DNA from: Acuticoccus sp963704595
Lineage (GTDB): Bacteria > Pseudomonadota > Alphaproteobacteria > Rhizobiales > Amorphaceae
Reading direction: 5' to 3'
Assembly: GCA_963704595.1 (NCBI GenBank)
Contig: OY969922.1
Span: 2,914,001 to 2,978,000 of the forward strand
Length of the DNA stretch: 64,000 bases
Below, piece after piece: positions 44,604 through 53,735 of the stretch (position 1 is the first letter of the stretch; every line of letters starts with the position of its first letter). The position numbers were made by a program, and so were the translations under genes. A model generated the notes under the pieces. It was not told where the DNA came from. It did not search any database and worked only from the letters and a program-made list of their open reading frames with translations.

Positions 44604-45464
44604 ATGATGAAATCCCATGGCCGCTTCGACGATGATGCGCACGAGAGCCCGGCCGTCGACCGCGGCTGCCGGACAGACGCGCCCGAGACCGCGGCCGTCA
44701 GCCTCGACAAGCCGCCCCGCCGGCGGCGCCAGGTCACCGTCCGCAGGCTGAGCGAGCATCCGCAGTTCTACCTCACCTCGCCCTCGCAGTGCCCCTACCT
44801 GCCGGGCCGGCTGGAGCGGAAGGTGTTCACCCACCTCGTCGGCGAACGCGCCGAGGGGCTTAACGACATCCTCACCCAGGGCGGTTTCCGCCGCAGCCAG
44901 AACATCGCCTACCGCCCGGCATGCGACGGCTGCCGCGCCTGCATCTCGGTCCGGGTGGTGGTGAACGAGTTCGAGTGGACGCGCTCGCTGAAGCGGGTGG
45001 TGAAGACCAACGGGCACCTGGAGCGGATCGAGCGCCCGGCGCTTCCCTCGTCCGAGCAGTACGCGATCTTCCGCGCCTACCTCGACACGCGCCACGCCGA
45101 AGGCGGCATGGCCGACATGACCGTGCTCGACTATGCGATGATGGTCGAGGACACCCACGTCGACACCCGCGTGTTCGAATATCGCGCCCCCGGCGATTCG
45201 CACGGCCGCGGCCCCCTCCTCGGCTGCGCGCTGACCGACGTCCTGAGCGATGGCCTGTCCATGGTCTATTCGTTCTACGAGCCCGACGAGGCGGCCAACT
45301 CGCTCGGCACCTACATGATCCTTGATCATGTCGCCCGCGCCGCCGCCATGGGCCTCCCCTACGTCTATCTCGGCTACTGGGTCGAGGGGTCCGAGAAGAT
45401 GGCGTACAAGACGCGGTTCCAGCCGCAGGAACAGCTCACCAACCGCGGTTGGGCCCGCTTCTAG
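44604..45464 (+). CDS. bpt: Aspartate/glutamate leucyltransferase (Bpt), N-end rule pathway
   Basis: A 286-residue aminoacyl-tRNA-protein transferase that adds Leu to N-terminal Asp/Glu so that ClpS-ClpAP can degrade the protein. Signatures are FYLTSPSQCPYLPGRLERKVFTHL, YRPACDGCRACISVRV and YVYLGYWVEGSEKMAYKTRF. A roughly 40-residue charged N-terminal extension is longer than usual for Bpt. ATG 44604 and the adjacent ATG 44607 are both possible. It follows the permease by 51 nt. Confidence 0.9.
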   Translation: MMKSHGRFDDDAHESPAVDRGCRTDAPETAAVSLDKPPRRRRQVTVRRLSEHPQFYLTSPSQCPYLPGRLERKVFTHLVGERAEGLNDILTQGGFRRSQNIAYRPACDGCRACISVRVVVNEFEWTRSLKRVVKTNGHLERIERPALPSSEQYAIFRAYLDTRHAEGGMADMTVLDYAMMVEDTHVDTRVFEYRAPGDSHGRGPLLGCALTDVLSDGLSMVYSFYEPDEAANSLGTYMILDHVARAAAMGLPYVYLGYWVEGSEKMAYKTRFQPQEQLTNRGWARF

Positions 45465-45575
45465 CGGCACCCGCCAAGCGCGTCGGCATACCGCAGCGCT
45501 CCGCAACGCCGGCGCACGGTTCGGGCAAGGCTCGTCCGATACCAAGGTTCGAGCCTCAACGGGAGCCGAGCCAGC

Positions 45576-47900
45576 ATGAGCACCGTGTCCACCTTCGGTC
45601 GCCGACCAAGCGTCATCAACAACATCGACGCGTCGACCAAGATCGTCGTCTCCATCCTCGTGGTCTTCCTGCTTCTCGCGGTCGGCCTCGGCTCCAGCTT
45701 CCTGCGCGTTCGCACCATCGCCGACAACTTCCTCGGCCTGAAGGATGCCGCCGACGAGACGCTCCACATCGTCCGGCTGGAGGAGCGGCTCGGGAACGCC
45801 TGGGCCGACCTTCTCGAATATCGGTCCACCGGATCCGACGACCGCCTTCAGGCCGTCACCGCGTCGCTGCGCGAGATGCAGCGCGAGCGCACCTACGTGG
45901 CACGCGCCGTCACCAGCGAGGCCGCACAGCCCCGCCTCGCCGCGGTCGGCAAGGAGCTCGACCGCTTCGAGGAGAACATCGCACGGATGCTCGCCCTCCA
46001 CGAACGCCGGGGCACCCTGATCGCGACTCTGGAGAATACCGGCAGCCGGCTGATCGAGACGCTCGATGACGTCGTCCGCGGCGCCAGCGCCAGCGACGAC
46101 TTCTCCTCGCTGCAGGTCGCCCATGCGGTCGAGACGCTGGTCCTCCTCTCCCGCCTTTCCGTCCAGCGCTTCCTCGTCACCAACAGTCCAGCGCAGCTCA
46201 ATAACGCCCTGTCGCACTTGGCCGAGGCCGACGCGCTCAAGCAGCGCCTCGCCAGTCTTGCCACCCGCCTCACAGGGCGCAGCGGGGCGCAGACCTTCAT
46301 GCAGGACATCGAAAACTACCAGGATGCCGCCCGCCAGCTCGGCGAAGTCAGCACGGAATACAACACCGTCGTCGTCAACGAGACCGGCAGCGCGATGACG
46401 AGCGCAATCCAGAACCTCGACGCGCTCGCAACACAGCTGATCGAGAGTGAGGAAGCGCTCGCCGAGGCGACCGCCGCCGGGCTCTCTTCGGCGCGGAACT
46501 GGTCGATCACCCTACTCGCCGCCGGGTTCCTCGTCCTTGCCCTCATCGGCTACTTCCTGATCCAGAACCTGTCCCGGCCGCTCCGCACGCTGACGGACGT
46601 TCTCGACAGGCTCGCAGATTTCAGGACGCGCTTCGACGTCACCGACAACAACGCGAAGGACGAACTCGGCAAGATCTGGGACAGCGTCGCCAAGCTTCGC
46701 CCGGCGCTCGAAGCAATCGACACACAGACAAAGATGGTCAACGGCATGTCCCTCCCAGTGATGCTGGCGGATCCGAGAGACAACTTCAACATCAGCTACA
46801 TGAATGATGCGGCGAAGGAGGTTCTCAGCCGCCTGCGCGAGCATCTGCCCTGCGGACCCGAGGAGATGCTCGGCCGCTCGATCGACATGTTCCACGAGAA
46901 CCCCGAGCGCCAGCGCCGCATTCTCAGCGACCCGACACAGCTTCCGTGGCGCGGCCTCATCAACTTCAAGGATCTTGAGTATTTCGACCTTTACGTCGCG
47001 CCCCTGTTCGATCGCGAAGGCGTCTACAGCGGCACCGTCCTGTCCTGGCGCGTGGTCACCGCGGAGATGACCCGCCTCGGCGAGATCGAGGACGACGTAC
47101 GCCGCACTGTCCACGACATCAACGAGACGTTCAGCGCCATGCGCGGCCGCATCGGCAATATCGGCGAGGGCGTCGAGAAGACGCGCACCCACCTCAAGTT
47201 CGGCTCCGAGGCTGTGTTCTCGGCCTCCAGCAGCGTCCAGACCGTTGCCTCTGCGGCCGAACAGCTCTCAGCCTCCATCAGCGAGATCTCGGCGCAGATG
47301 ACCCAGTCCTCCCGCCGCAGTTCGGAGGCCGCCACGGTCGCAAAGGACGTCGCGATGCGCGCCGAAACCCTAAGCGCCGCCAGCCGCAACATCTCCACCG
47401 TGGTGGAGACCATCTCGGAGATCGCCAACCAGGTCAGCCTCCTCGCGCTGAACGCAACGATCGAGGCCGCCCGCGCCGGCGAGGCCGGCAAGGGCTTCGC
47501 GGTGGTCGCGACGGAGGTGAAGAACCTCGCGGTCCAGACCGGACAGGCGACGGCGAAGGTGAGCGAGCAGACCAGCGCCATCCAGGAGCAGATCGCAAAC
47601 GTCACCGAGGGGATCACTAACGTCTCGAAGGTGATCGAGGAGATCAACGAGGTGTTCGTGAGCGTCGCCGCCTCGGCCGAGCAACAGCAGGTCGCGACCA
47701 GCGAGATCAGCCGCAACGCCCAGATCGCCGCAGAGGGCGCCGAGAACGCCACCTCCACCATCCAGGAGGTGGAGAGCTTCTCGGAGGCCAACCGGGAGGC
47801 CACCCACGAACTCAGCCAGTCGGCCGAAGCCGTCGCCTCCGCCAACGACAACCTCAGCCGCGAGACAGACCGCTTCCTCGAGGTCCTGCGCAGGGTGTGA
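45576..47900 (+). CDS. Methyl-accepting chemotaxis protein with PAS domain
   Basis: A 774-residue chemoreceptor. TM1 is at about 24-44 (IVVSILVVFLLLAVGLGSS). A periplasmic helical sensor region runs to about 305, then TM2 (SITLLAAGFLVLALIGYFLI, 309-328) and a HAMP domain to about 380. A PAS-like domain follows at 386-500 (MSLPVMLADPRDNFNISYMN), then the methyl-accepting signalling domain from about 545. The hairpin tip IANQVSLLALNATIEAARAGEAGKGFAVVA contacts CheA/CheW. The ligand is unknown. The gene ends before a strong terminator. GGGAG precedes the ATG. Confidence 0.93.
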   Translation: MSTVSTFGRRPSVINNIDASTKIVVSILVVFLLLAVGLGSSFLRVRTIADNFLGLKDAADETLHIVRLEERLGNAWADLLEYRSTGSDDRLQAVTASLREMQRERTYVARAVTSEAAQPRLAAVGKELDRFEENIARMLALHERRGTLIATLENTGSRLIETLDDVVRGASASDDFSSLQVAHAVETLVLLSRLSVQRFLVTNSPAQLNNALSHLAEADALKQRLASLATRLTGRSGAQTFMQDIENYQDAARQLGEVSTEYNTVVVNETGSAMTSAIQNLDALATQLIESEEALAEATAAGLSSARNWSITLLAAGFLVLALIGYFLIQNLSRPLRTLTDVLDRLADFRTRFDVTDNNAKDELGKIWDSVAKLRPALEAIDTQTKMVNGMSLPVMLADPRDNFNISYMNDAAKEVLSRLREHLPCGPEEMLGRSIDMFHENPERQRRILSDPTQLPWRGLINFKDLEYFDLYVAPLFDREGVYSGTVLSWRVVTAEMTRLGEIEDDVRRTVHDINETFSAMRGRIGNIGEGVEKTRTHLKFGSEAVFSASSSVQTVASAAEQLSASISEISAQMTQSSRRSSEAATVAKDVAMRAETLSAASRNISTVVETISEIANQVSLLALNATIEAARAGEAGKGFAVVATEVKNLAVQTGQATAKVSEQTSAIQEQIANVTEGITNVSKVIEEINEVFVSVAASAEQQQVATSEISRNAQIAAEGAENATSTIQEVESFSEANREATHELSQSAEAVASANDNLSRETDRFLEVLRRV

Positions 47901-48061
47901 CGGCAGCCGCGCCCCGTCCGCGAAAGCCCGATGCGGCGACCGAAAATACGGCGGTGCGCAAACTGGCAGCCCGCCAGCCATCCCTCGCTCGGGTCCGTTC
48001 AACAGCCGACTTGGCCCCCCTGCTCTCGGTCCCGTCCGGCAACACCGGCTACGAAAACGCA

Positions 48062-48099
48062 AAGAAGCCCCCGCCGGACCGATCCGGCGGGGGCTTCTT
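48062..48099. terminator. Strong bidirectional rho-independent terminator
   Basis: A perfect 17-bp stem (48062-48078 with 48083-48099) closes a CCGA tetraloop; the arm ends are AAGAAG and CTTCTT. Each strand has a short pyrimidine/U tail (CTTCTTCGTT on plus, CTTCTTTGCGTTTT on minus). It lies between the convergent chemoreceptor and glgX genes and serves both. Confidence 0.9.
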
Positions 48100-48169
48100 C
48101 GTTATCGCACCGGCTCGCCGCCGTGGCGGGGCTCGCCGCCCTTCCAAGGCGGCGGCCCCTCGCTGTGCG

Positions 48170-50422
48170 TCAGGCGCCGGACTGCTGGTCCCAGGCGACG
48201 TCGTGGAGGCCGCTTTCCGCGTTGCGGGTCTGCGATTTGGCATGGCCCGCCGTGTCGAGCGCGAAGAGCATGAGAGACCGCCCGGTGACGTTGAACGTGT
48301 CGCCAGACTTCAGCGTCTCGGGGTCTTCGAGGTCCGGCCGCGTGGTGTCGACGAGGCAGAGCCAGTCCGTCCCGCCGGTGACCTCGGGCAGGATGAAGCC
48401 GACGTCGTCATGATATGAGTTGAGGATCAGGAGCAGCGTCGCATCCTCGCCCCGCTTGACGATACCGGAGGGCTGCGCACGGCCATCGAGCAGCATCCCG
48501 AAGCAGCGCGTGTTGGGGTCGTCCCAGTTCTCGCTCGACATCTCGGAGTTGTCGGGCGCCAGCCACGTCACGTCCTTCACGTCGAGGTCGGCGTTGTGCT
48601 GGCCGGTCAGGAAGCGGTTGCGCCGCAGCATCGGGTAGGTCCGCCGCAGGACGATGAGCTTGCGGGTGAACGCGGTCAGCGCGCGGTCGTCCTCGCTGCG
48701 GCCATCCCAGTCCAGCCACGCGATCTCGTTGTCCTGGCAGTAGGCGTTGTTATTGCCGTCCTGCGTGCGGCCCATCTCGTCGCCGGCGAGTAGCATCGGC
48801 GTTCCCTGCGAGAACAGGAGCGTCGCGAGGATGTTGCGCTTCTGCCGCTCACGCAGCGCCTTGATCTCGGGGTCGTCAGTCGGCCCCTCTTCGCCGTGGT
48901 TCCACGAGATGTTGTGCGAGTGGCCGTCGCGGCCCTCCTCGCCGTTCGCCATGTTGTGCTTCTCGTTGTAGGAGACGAGATCGTTAAGCGTGAAGCCGTC
49001 GTGCGCCGTCACGAAGTTGACGCTTGCGAACGGCTTGCGGCCGCGCTTGTCGAACAGATCGCCCGAGCCCGTCAGGCGCTTTGCCAGATCGGCGGCCATC
49101 CCCTCGTCGCCCTTCCAGAACTCGCGCACGTTGTCGCGGAACTTGTCGTTCCACTCCGCCCAGCCCGGCGGGAACTGGCCGACCTGATAGCCGCCCGGCC
49201 CGATATCCCACGGCTCTGCGATCAGCTTGACCGACGAGAGCACGGGGTCCTGCCGGCAGCTGTCGAGGAAGCCGCCGCCCTCGTCGAACCCGTAGGTTTC
49301 GCGGGCGAGAATGGTCGCAAGGTCGAACCGGAAGCCGTCGACGCGCATCTCGTCGGCCCAGTAGCGCAGCGAATCCGTCACCATCTGCAGGACGCGCGGG
49401 TGCGACAGGTTCACCGTGTTCCCGGTACCGGTGTCGTTGATGTAGTAGCGCGCGTTGTCCGGCATCAGCCGGTAGTAGGACGCGTTGTCGATGCCCTTGA
49501 AGGAAAGCGTCGGCCCAAGCTCGTTGCCCTCGGGAGTGTGGTTGTAGACGACGTCGAGGATGATCTCGATGCCCGAGCCGTGGAGCGCCGCAACCATCTC
49601 CTTGAATTCGTTGACGAACGGCGTGCCGAGATAGCGCGGGTCCGGCGCGAAGAAGCCGATCGTGTTGTAACCCCAGTAGTTCACGAGGTCCTTCTGGACG
49701 AGATAGTCGTCGTCGACGATCGCCTGGATCGGCAGGAGCTCGACCGCGCTGATGCCGAGGCGTTTGAGGTAGGCGACGGTCGCGTGGTGGGCGAGGCCCT
49801 GGAAGGTGCCGCGGATTTCTTCCGGCACGTCCGGGTGGCGCTCGGTGAAGCCCTTGAGGTGCGTCTCGTAGATGATGGTCTGGTCCCACGGCACGAACGG
49901 CTTGCGCTCGGCGCCCCAGGTGAAGGCGGGGTCGATCACACGGCACTTGGGCATGAAGGCGGCGCTGTCGCGCTCGTCGAACGAGAGGTCGCCGTCCTTG
50001 TGGCCGAGGGTGTAGCCGAACAGCGAATCGTCCCACTTCAGCCGGCCGATGAGCTGGCGGGCGTAGGGGTCGAGAAGCAGCTTGTTGGGGTTGAAGCGGT
50101 GGCCGGCCTCGGGCGCGTACTCGCCGTAGACGCGGTAGCCGTAGGTGGTGCCGGGGCGCGCCTCGGGCAGGTAGCCGTGGAACACCTCGTCGGTGTATTC
50201 CGGCAGGCGGATGCGCTCCAGCTCGGTCTTGCCGTCGAGGTCGAAGAGGCAGAGCTCGACCTTGGTCGCATTGGCCGAAAACAGCGCGAAGTTGACGCCG
50301 ACGCCATCCCAGGCCGCGCCGATGGGAAAGGGCCGCCCTTCGCGGATCAGGGAACGGCGCATTACCTGGGGGGCGGCAACGCGGGTTTCGGTTGTCCCGA
50401 GGGTCGCGTCAGTTTCGCTCAT
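48170..50422 (-). CDS. glgX: Glycogen debranching enzyme GlgX
   Basis: A 750-residue GH13 isoamylase-type enzyme that cuts alpha-1,6 branches of limit dextrins from glycogen. An N-terminal CBM48 (about 25-130: PFPIGAAWDGVGVNFALFSANATKVELCLFD) precedes the barrel. Conserved regions are DVVYNHTPEGNE, the nucleophile Asp in MRVDGFRFDLATILA, the acid Glu in KLIAEPWDIG and the transition-state Asp in NFVTAHDGFTLNDL. No glgP, glgC or glgA is adjacent. It converges on the chemoreceptor gene and ends beyond the shared terminator. Confidence 0.95.
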   Translation of the reverse strand: MSETDATLGTTETRVAAPQVMRRSLIREGRPFPIGAAWDGVGVNFALFSANATKVELCLFDLDGKTELERIRLPEYTDEVFHGYLPEARPGTTYGYRVYGEYAPEAGHRFNPNKLLLDPYARQLIGRLKWDDSLFGYTLGHKDGDLSFDERDSAAFMPKCRVIDPAFTWGAERKPFVPWDQTIIYETHLKGFTERHPDVPEEIRGTFQGLAHHATVAYLKRLGISAVELLPIQAIVDDDYLVQKDLVNYWGYNTIGFFAPDPRYLGTPFVNEFKEMVAALHGSGIEIILDVVYNHTPEGNELGPTLSFKGIDNASYYRLMPDNARYYINDTGTGNTVNLSHPRVLQMVTDSLRYWADEMRVDGFRFDLATILARETYGFDEGGGFLDSCRQDPVLSSVKLIAEPWDIGPGGYQVGQFPPGWAEWNDKFRDNVREFWKGDEGMAADLAKRLTGSGDLFDKRGRKPFASVNFVTAHDGFTLNDLVSYNEKHNMANGEEGRDGHSHNISWNHGEEGPTDDPEIKALRERQKRNILATLLFSQGTPMLLAGDEMGRTQDGNNNAYCQDNEIAWLDWDGRSEDDRALTAFTRKLIVLRRTYPMLRRNRFLTGQHNADLDVKDVTWLAPDNSEMSSENWDDPNTRCFGMLLDGRAQPSGIVKRGEDATLLLILNSYHDDVGFILPEVTGGTDWLCLVDTTRPDLEDPETLKSGDTFNVTGRSLMLFALDTAGHAKSQTRNAESGLHDVAWDQQSGA

Positions 50423-50644
50423 GCAAATGTTCTCGTTGTCTGGTGAAAGCGCGGCTCCACGGGATCGTGCGGGCCGGTCGCGATAAACGTTATCACTTCA
50501 CCAGCGTTCCAAGCGTTGCAAGAGCCCCACCTGTGCGCAAATCGGCCTCGACGCGCGATCGCTGCCGCGGCCGGTCCGGTTTTAGCGCCACCCATGCGGG
50601 GCGCCGGCGCCGGCCCGCTGGACCGCGTCAACACAGCGCGGGCG

Positions 50645-51151
50645 TCAGATCGGGTGGACGCGGATGTTGCCCAGAACCGTACGCAGGGTCGTCATGAAGG
50701 CCGTGCGTTCGGCGCGATTGAGGCCCGCCAGCATCCGCTCCTCCTGCTCGCGCATCAGCGGCCATGCGGCGGCGAAGGACGCCGCGCCCGCCTCGGTAAG
50801 CGACACTTCGCGCACGCGCCCGTCCTCCGGCCGGAGCCGCCGCTCCACCAGGCCGGCGACTTCCATGGCGTCGAGCGTGCGGCTCATGGTCGACTGTTCC
50901 ATGACGGCGTAGACCGCGAGCTCGTTGACCGTGAGGTCCGGATGGACGCTGAGGACGGCGAGCGCCCGCATCTGCGGCGTCGTAAGGCCATGCTCCTTGA
51001 GGCTCGCCGCCATGTCCGCGTTGTAGCGGGCCGAGATGCGGTTGAGGAGGTAGGGCGCGAACGCGTCGAGGCCGACTTCGACCAGCGACGGTTCTGCGGC
51101 AGGCGCAGGGGCGCCGCCGTCTGCGGCGCGCTCGTCGTGGACATCGCTCAC
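50645..51151 (-). CDS. MarR-family transcriptional regulator
   Basis: A 168-residue winged-helix regulator: LTTPQMRALAVLSVHPDLTVNELAVYAVMEQSTMSRTLDAMEVAGLVERRLRPEDGRVREVSLTEAG is the MarR DNA-binding core with its wing. I place the start at GTG 51151, which overlaps the stop of the FAD oxidoreductase gene (GTGA). It is the last gene of that minus-strand unit and probably senses a small aromatic ligand. Its operator may be the palindrome at 53644-53662. Confidence 0.85.
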   Translation of the reverse strand: MSDVHDERAADGGAPAPAAEPSLVEVGLDAFAPYLLNRISARYNADMAASLKEHGLTTPQMRALAVLSVHPDLTVNELAVYAVMEQSTMSRTLDAMEVAGLVERRLRPEDGRVREVSLTEAGAASFAAAWPLMREQEERMLAGLNRAERTAFMTTLRTVLGNIRVHPI

Positions 51152-52725
51152 GACTTGAGGTCCGCCGCCAGCAGGAAGCCGGACGTGCCGCCGAGCCCGG
51201 GCCCCGGGTGGGTCGCGGCCCCGATCATGTAGACCCCGTCCACCGCGGTCTTGTAGTTGGTGTGGCGCGGGATCGGGCGGAAGACGAAGAACTGGTCGAT
51301 TCCGCACCAGCCGGCGTAGGGATCGCCGCCGACGAGATTGATGTTCATCGCCGCAATGTCCGCCGGCGACAGCGCCTTGCGCGCGACGACGGTCTCGCGG
51401 AAGCCCGGGACGTGCGCTTCGATCATCGCCTCGACGCGGTCGGCGTAGGCCTCGCGCACCGCTTCGGTCCATGTGCCGTCCGCGGGCGTTTCGATGGTGC
51501 CGGCAGCGTCGCCCTTGATGGTGGTCGGGCATTCGGGAAGCTGGACCCAGAGGACCGCCTTGCCCGCCGGCGCCCGCGAAGGGTCGGCGGCCGTGGGCTG
51601 GCCGACGCACACGGTCGGCCGCTCCGGCAGCATTCCGCGCTCGGCCTCGTTGGTGGCCTTTGAAACGGCGTCGACACCGTCGGTGAGGTGGAGGAGTTGC
51701 ACGTCGTTCAGCGCGGCGTCGGCCCAGGCGACCGGGCGGTCGAGCGCGTAGTGGATCTGCATGTTGCCCTTGCCGTACTGGTAGCGGGCGGTTTCCTCGC
51801 CGTAGACGGCCGGCAGGTCCCAGTCCTTCAGGAGGCGGCCGTAGAGCTGTGTCGGCGTCACCGAGCAGATCACCGAGGGGCAGGAGATCTCCTCGCCGTC
51901 CGCGAGCCGCACGCCCGCGACGGTGCGCCCGTCCGTCCCCGGCAGGATCGCGTCGACGTCGGCGCCGGTCCGGATGGTGCCGCGCCCGCCCTCGATCATC
52001 GCCCTGAGCGCGTCCGGCACCCGCGCAGCGCCGCCGGTGACCACGGGCGCCCCCATCGCCTCCAGCGCGTAGGCGATCACCGCCCCCATCTGGCCGGAGA
52101 ACGGCTGCTCCGGTCCGAGGCCGGCATGGAGCGGCCACGGCGCGAACAGCGCCTGCACCAGATCGGACCCGTAGGTCTTCTCGAGCCGGCGCCGGTTGGT
52201 GGCGAGCGCCTCGCCGAAGAAGCTCTTCATGCCCTTGAGCCCCATCCGGCGGGCCTGCCCAGCGAAGAGCTTTGCCGCCTTGAGGCTGATGAGCTTGTTG
52301 TTGAAGAGGCCGAAGAGAAGCGGTGCATCACGGTCGATCCCGCCCATCTCGGCGAGATAGCGGGCGCCGTCGCCTGAGTGGAGCGCGTCGAACGCGGCGG
52401 CGTTGGCGGCGCGGTCGGTCGTCAGCACCAGTGCGCGGCCGTCGGAGGTGAGGACGCCGGTCGGGCTTGCCGTCTTCGAGAACGTCGCTCCGTTTCGCGC
52501 GAGCGGCTTCTCGAGTGCGCCGAAGGCGGGCGAGGCGTGGAGGAGCACGAAGGTGGCGGCCATCGTGTCGCAGAGGAAGCCGTCGGCCAGCGTGTCGGTG
52601 CGCATGGTGCCGCCGATCACCGGCTCGCGCTCCAGCACCAGCACGCGCCTGGAGGGCGAGAGCATCGCCGCGCAGACGAGCGCGTTGATGCCCGAGCCGA
52701 TGATGATGTGATCGTAAAGCGCCAA
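51148..52725 (-). CDS. CrtI/PYROXD2-like FAD-dependent oxidoreductase
   Basis: A 525-residue flavoprotein with an N-terminal Rossmann dinucleotide-binding motif DHIIIGSGINALVCAAML followed by VLVLEREPVIGGTMRT. The C-terminal FAD-closing motif is GVYMIGAATHPGPGLGGTSGFLLAADL. It belongs to the phytoene-desaturase/amine-oxidase family, but no carotenoid genes are near, so it is a PYROXD2-type oxidoreductase. I choose a TTG start at 52725 because AAGGAG lies about 7 nt upstream; GTG 52743 would put the ribosome site inside the gene. Its neighbour at 53736 is a homologue with the same arrangement. Confidence 0.82.
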   Translation of the reverse strand: MALYDHIIIGSGINALVCAAMLSPSRRVLVLEREPVIGGTMRTDTLADGFLCDTMAATFVLLHASPAFGALEKPLARNGATFSKTASPTGVLTSDGRALVLTTDRAANAAAFDALHSGDGARYLAEMGGIDRDAPLLFGLFNNKLISLKAAKLFAGQARRMGLKGMKSFFGEALATNRRRLEKTYGSDLVQALFAPWPLHAGLGPEQPFSGQMGAVIAYALEAMGAPVVTGGAARVPDALRAMIEGGRGTIRTGADVDAILPGTDGRTVAGVRLADGEEISCPSVICSVTPTQLYGRLLKDWDLPAVYGEETARYQYGKGNMQIHYALDRPVAWADAALNDVQLLHLTDGVDAVSKATNEAERGMLPERPTVCVGQPTAADPSRAPAGKAVLWVQLPECPTTIKGDAAGTIETPADGTWTEAVREAYADRVEAMIEAHVPGFRETVVARKALSPADIAAMNINLVGGDPYAGWCGIDQFFVFRPIPRHTNYKTAVDGVYMIGAATHPGPGLGGTSGFLLAADLKS

Positions 52726-52821
52726 AGCCCGTCTCCTTCTCACAAGCCGTGGCCAGGCGAGGCCGGTGGCCGTTGCGGCCCGGCCGAAGCCGGGCCGGTC
52801 AGTCCCGCCCGTTCGGTGCGA

Positions 52822-53601
52822 TCAGCGCTCGACGAGCGCCAGCGCGCGCACGGGGCTTCCCGTGCCGTGCACGATCTTGAGCGGCGCCACGATCAGGATC
52901 GCGCCCTTGGGGGGCAGCTTGTCGAGGTTGCACAGGCTCGCGAGTCCGTAGCGCTCGTTCTTGTGGAGGATGTTGTGCGCCGGGAACGGAGGCTCCATCC
53001 CGCCCGCCTGCCCGGCGTCGGTGCCGATGCATTCGGTGCCCCAACCGACGGCGCCGCGCGCGACGATGTGCTCGATGCAGTCGACCGAGGGGCCGGGCGA
53101 ATGCGGGCCGGTCTCGTCGGCGTTGAGGAAGTCGGCCTCGGAGCCGTTGCGCTTGTGCCAGTCGGTGCGCATCACCACCCAGGAGCCGGCCTCGATCTCG
53201 CCGTGCTCCTGCTCCCAAGCCTTCACGCCGTCGGCGGTGAGGAGGAAGTCGGGGTCGGCGGCGGTCTCGGCGGAGCAGTCGATCACGCAGACCGGGGCGA
53301 CGACCTTCTGCACCGGCAGCCGGTCGGTCGAGCCGTCGGCATAGTCCTTGCCGGTGATCCAGTGGATCGGCGCGTCGAAGTGGGTGCCGGAGTGCTCGCC
53401 GATCTTCAGCCAGTTCCACGCCCAGAACGGGCCGTTGTTGTCATACTCGGAGATCTTGTGGATCTCGATCTTCGGCGTGTCGACCGCGAGTTCAGGCGGC
53501 AGCTTCAGGAGCGGTGTATCGGGCCCCAGCGGCGCCGCGAGGTCCACCACCTCGACTTTTCCCGACAACAGTCCTTCGGCCAATTCATTGAGTGCTGACA
53601 T
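52822..53601 (-). CDS. Cyclase-family metal-dependent hydrolase, isatin-hydrolase-like
   Basis: A 259-residue protein with the metal-binding motif HSGTHFDAPIHW, defining the kynurenine formamidase/cyclase family (HxGTHxDxPxHW). The preceding WAWNWLKIGE and the start MSALNELAEGLLSGKVEVVDLAAPLGPDTP fit isatin-hydrolase-like members that open cyclic amides. GGAGG lies 5 nt before ATG 53601. It is between two FAD oxidoreductase genes and on the same strand as one of them. Together they may degrade an N-heterocyclic or indole-like compound; this is inference. Confidence 0.78.
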   Translation of the reverse strand: MSALNELAEGLLSGKVEVVDLAAPLGPDTPLLKLPPELAVDTPKIEIHKISEYDNNGPFWAWNWLKIGEHSGTHFDAPIHWITGKDYADGSTDRLPVQKVVAPVCVIDCSAETAADPDFLLTADGVKAWEQEHGEIEAGSWVVMRTDWHKRNGSEADFLNADETGPHSPGPSVDCIEHIVARGAVGWGTECIGTDAGQAGGMEPPFPAHNILHKNERYGLASLCNLDKLPPKGAILIVAPLKIVHGTGSPVRALALVER

Positions 53602-53643
53602 GCCATCCTCCACGTTTCGGCGGCGACGTTACTGCCGACTTTG

Positions 53644-53662
53644 CACCCGATGCAATCGGGTG
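53644..53662. promoter_or_regulatory. 19-bp inverted repeat, candidate MarR operator
   Basis: CACCCGAT (53644-53651) and ATCGGGTG (53655-53662) are exact inverted copies around GCA. It lies in the divergent promoter region between the cyclase-family gene and the second FAD oxidoreductase gene. This is where a shared regulator, such as the MarR protein encoded at 50.6 kb, would act. Confidence 0.5.
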
Positions 53663-53735
53663 AGACACGATACATGCACTTGCATCCACCGGCCGCTTTC
53701 CACTTGATGGGGCCGTTCGCATGAGGAGACGCCCC

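Noticed and set aside
48062..48099. CRISPR-like or REP-type repeat
   Set aside because: The 17-bp stem is a single terminator hairpin between convergent genes; no further copies or spacers were found.
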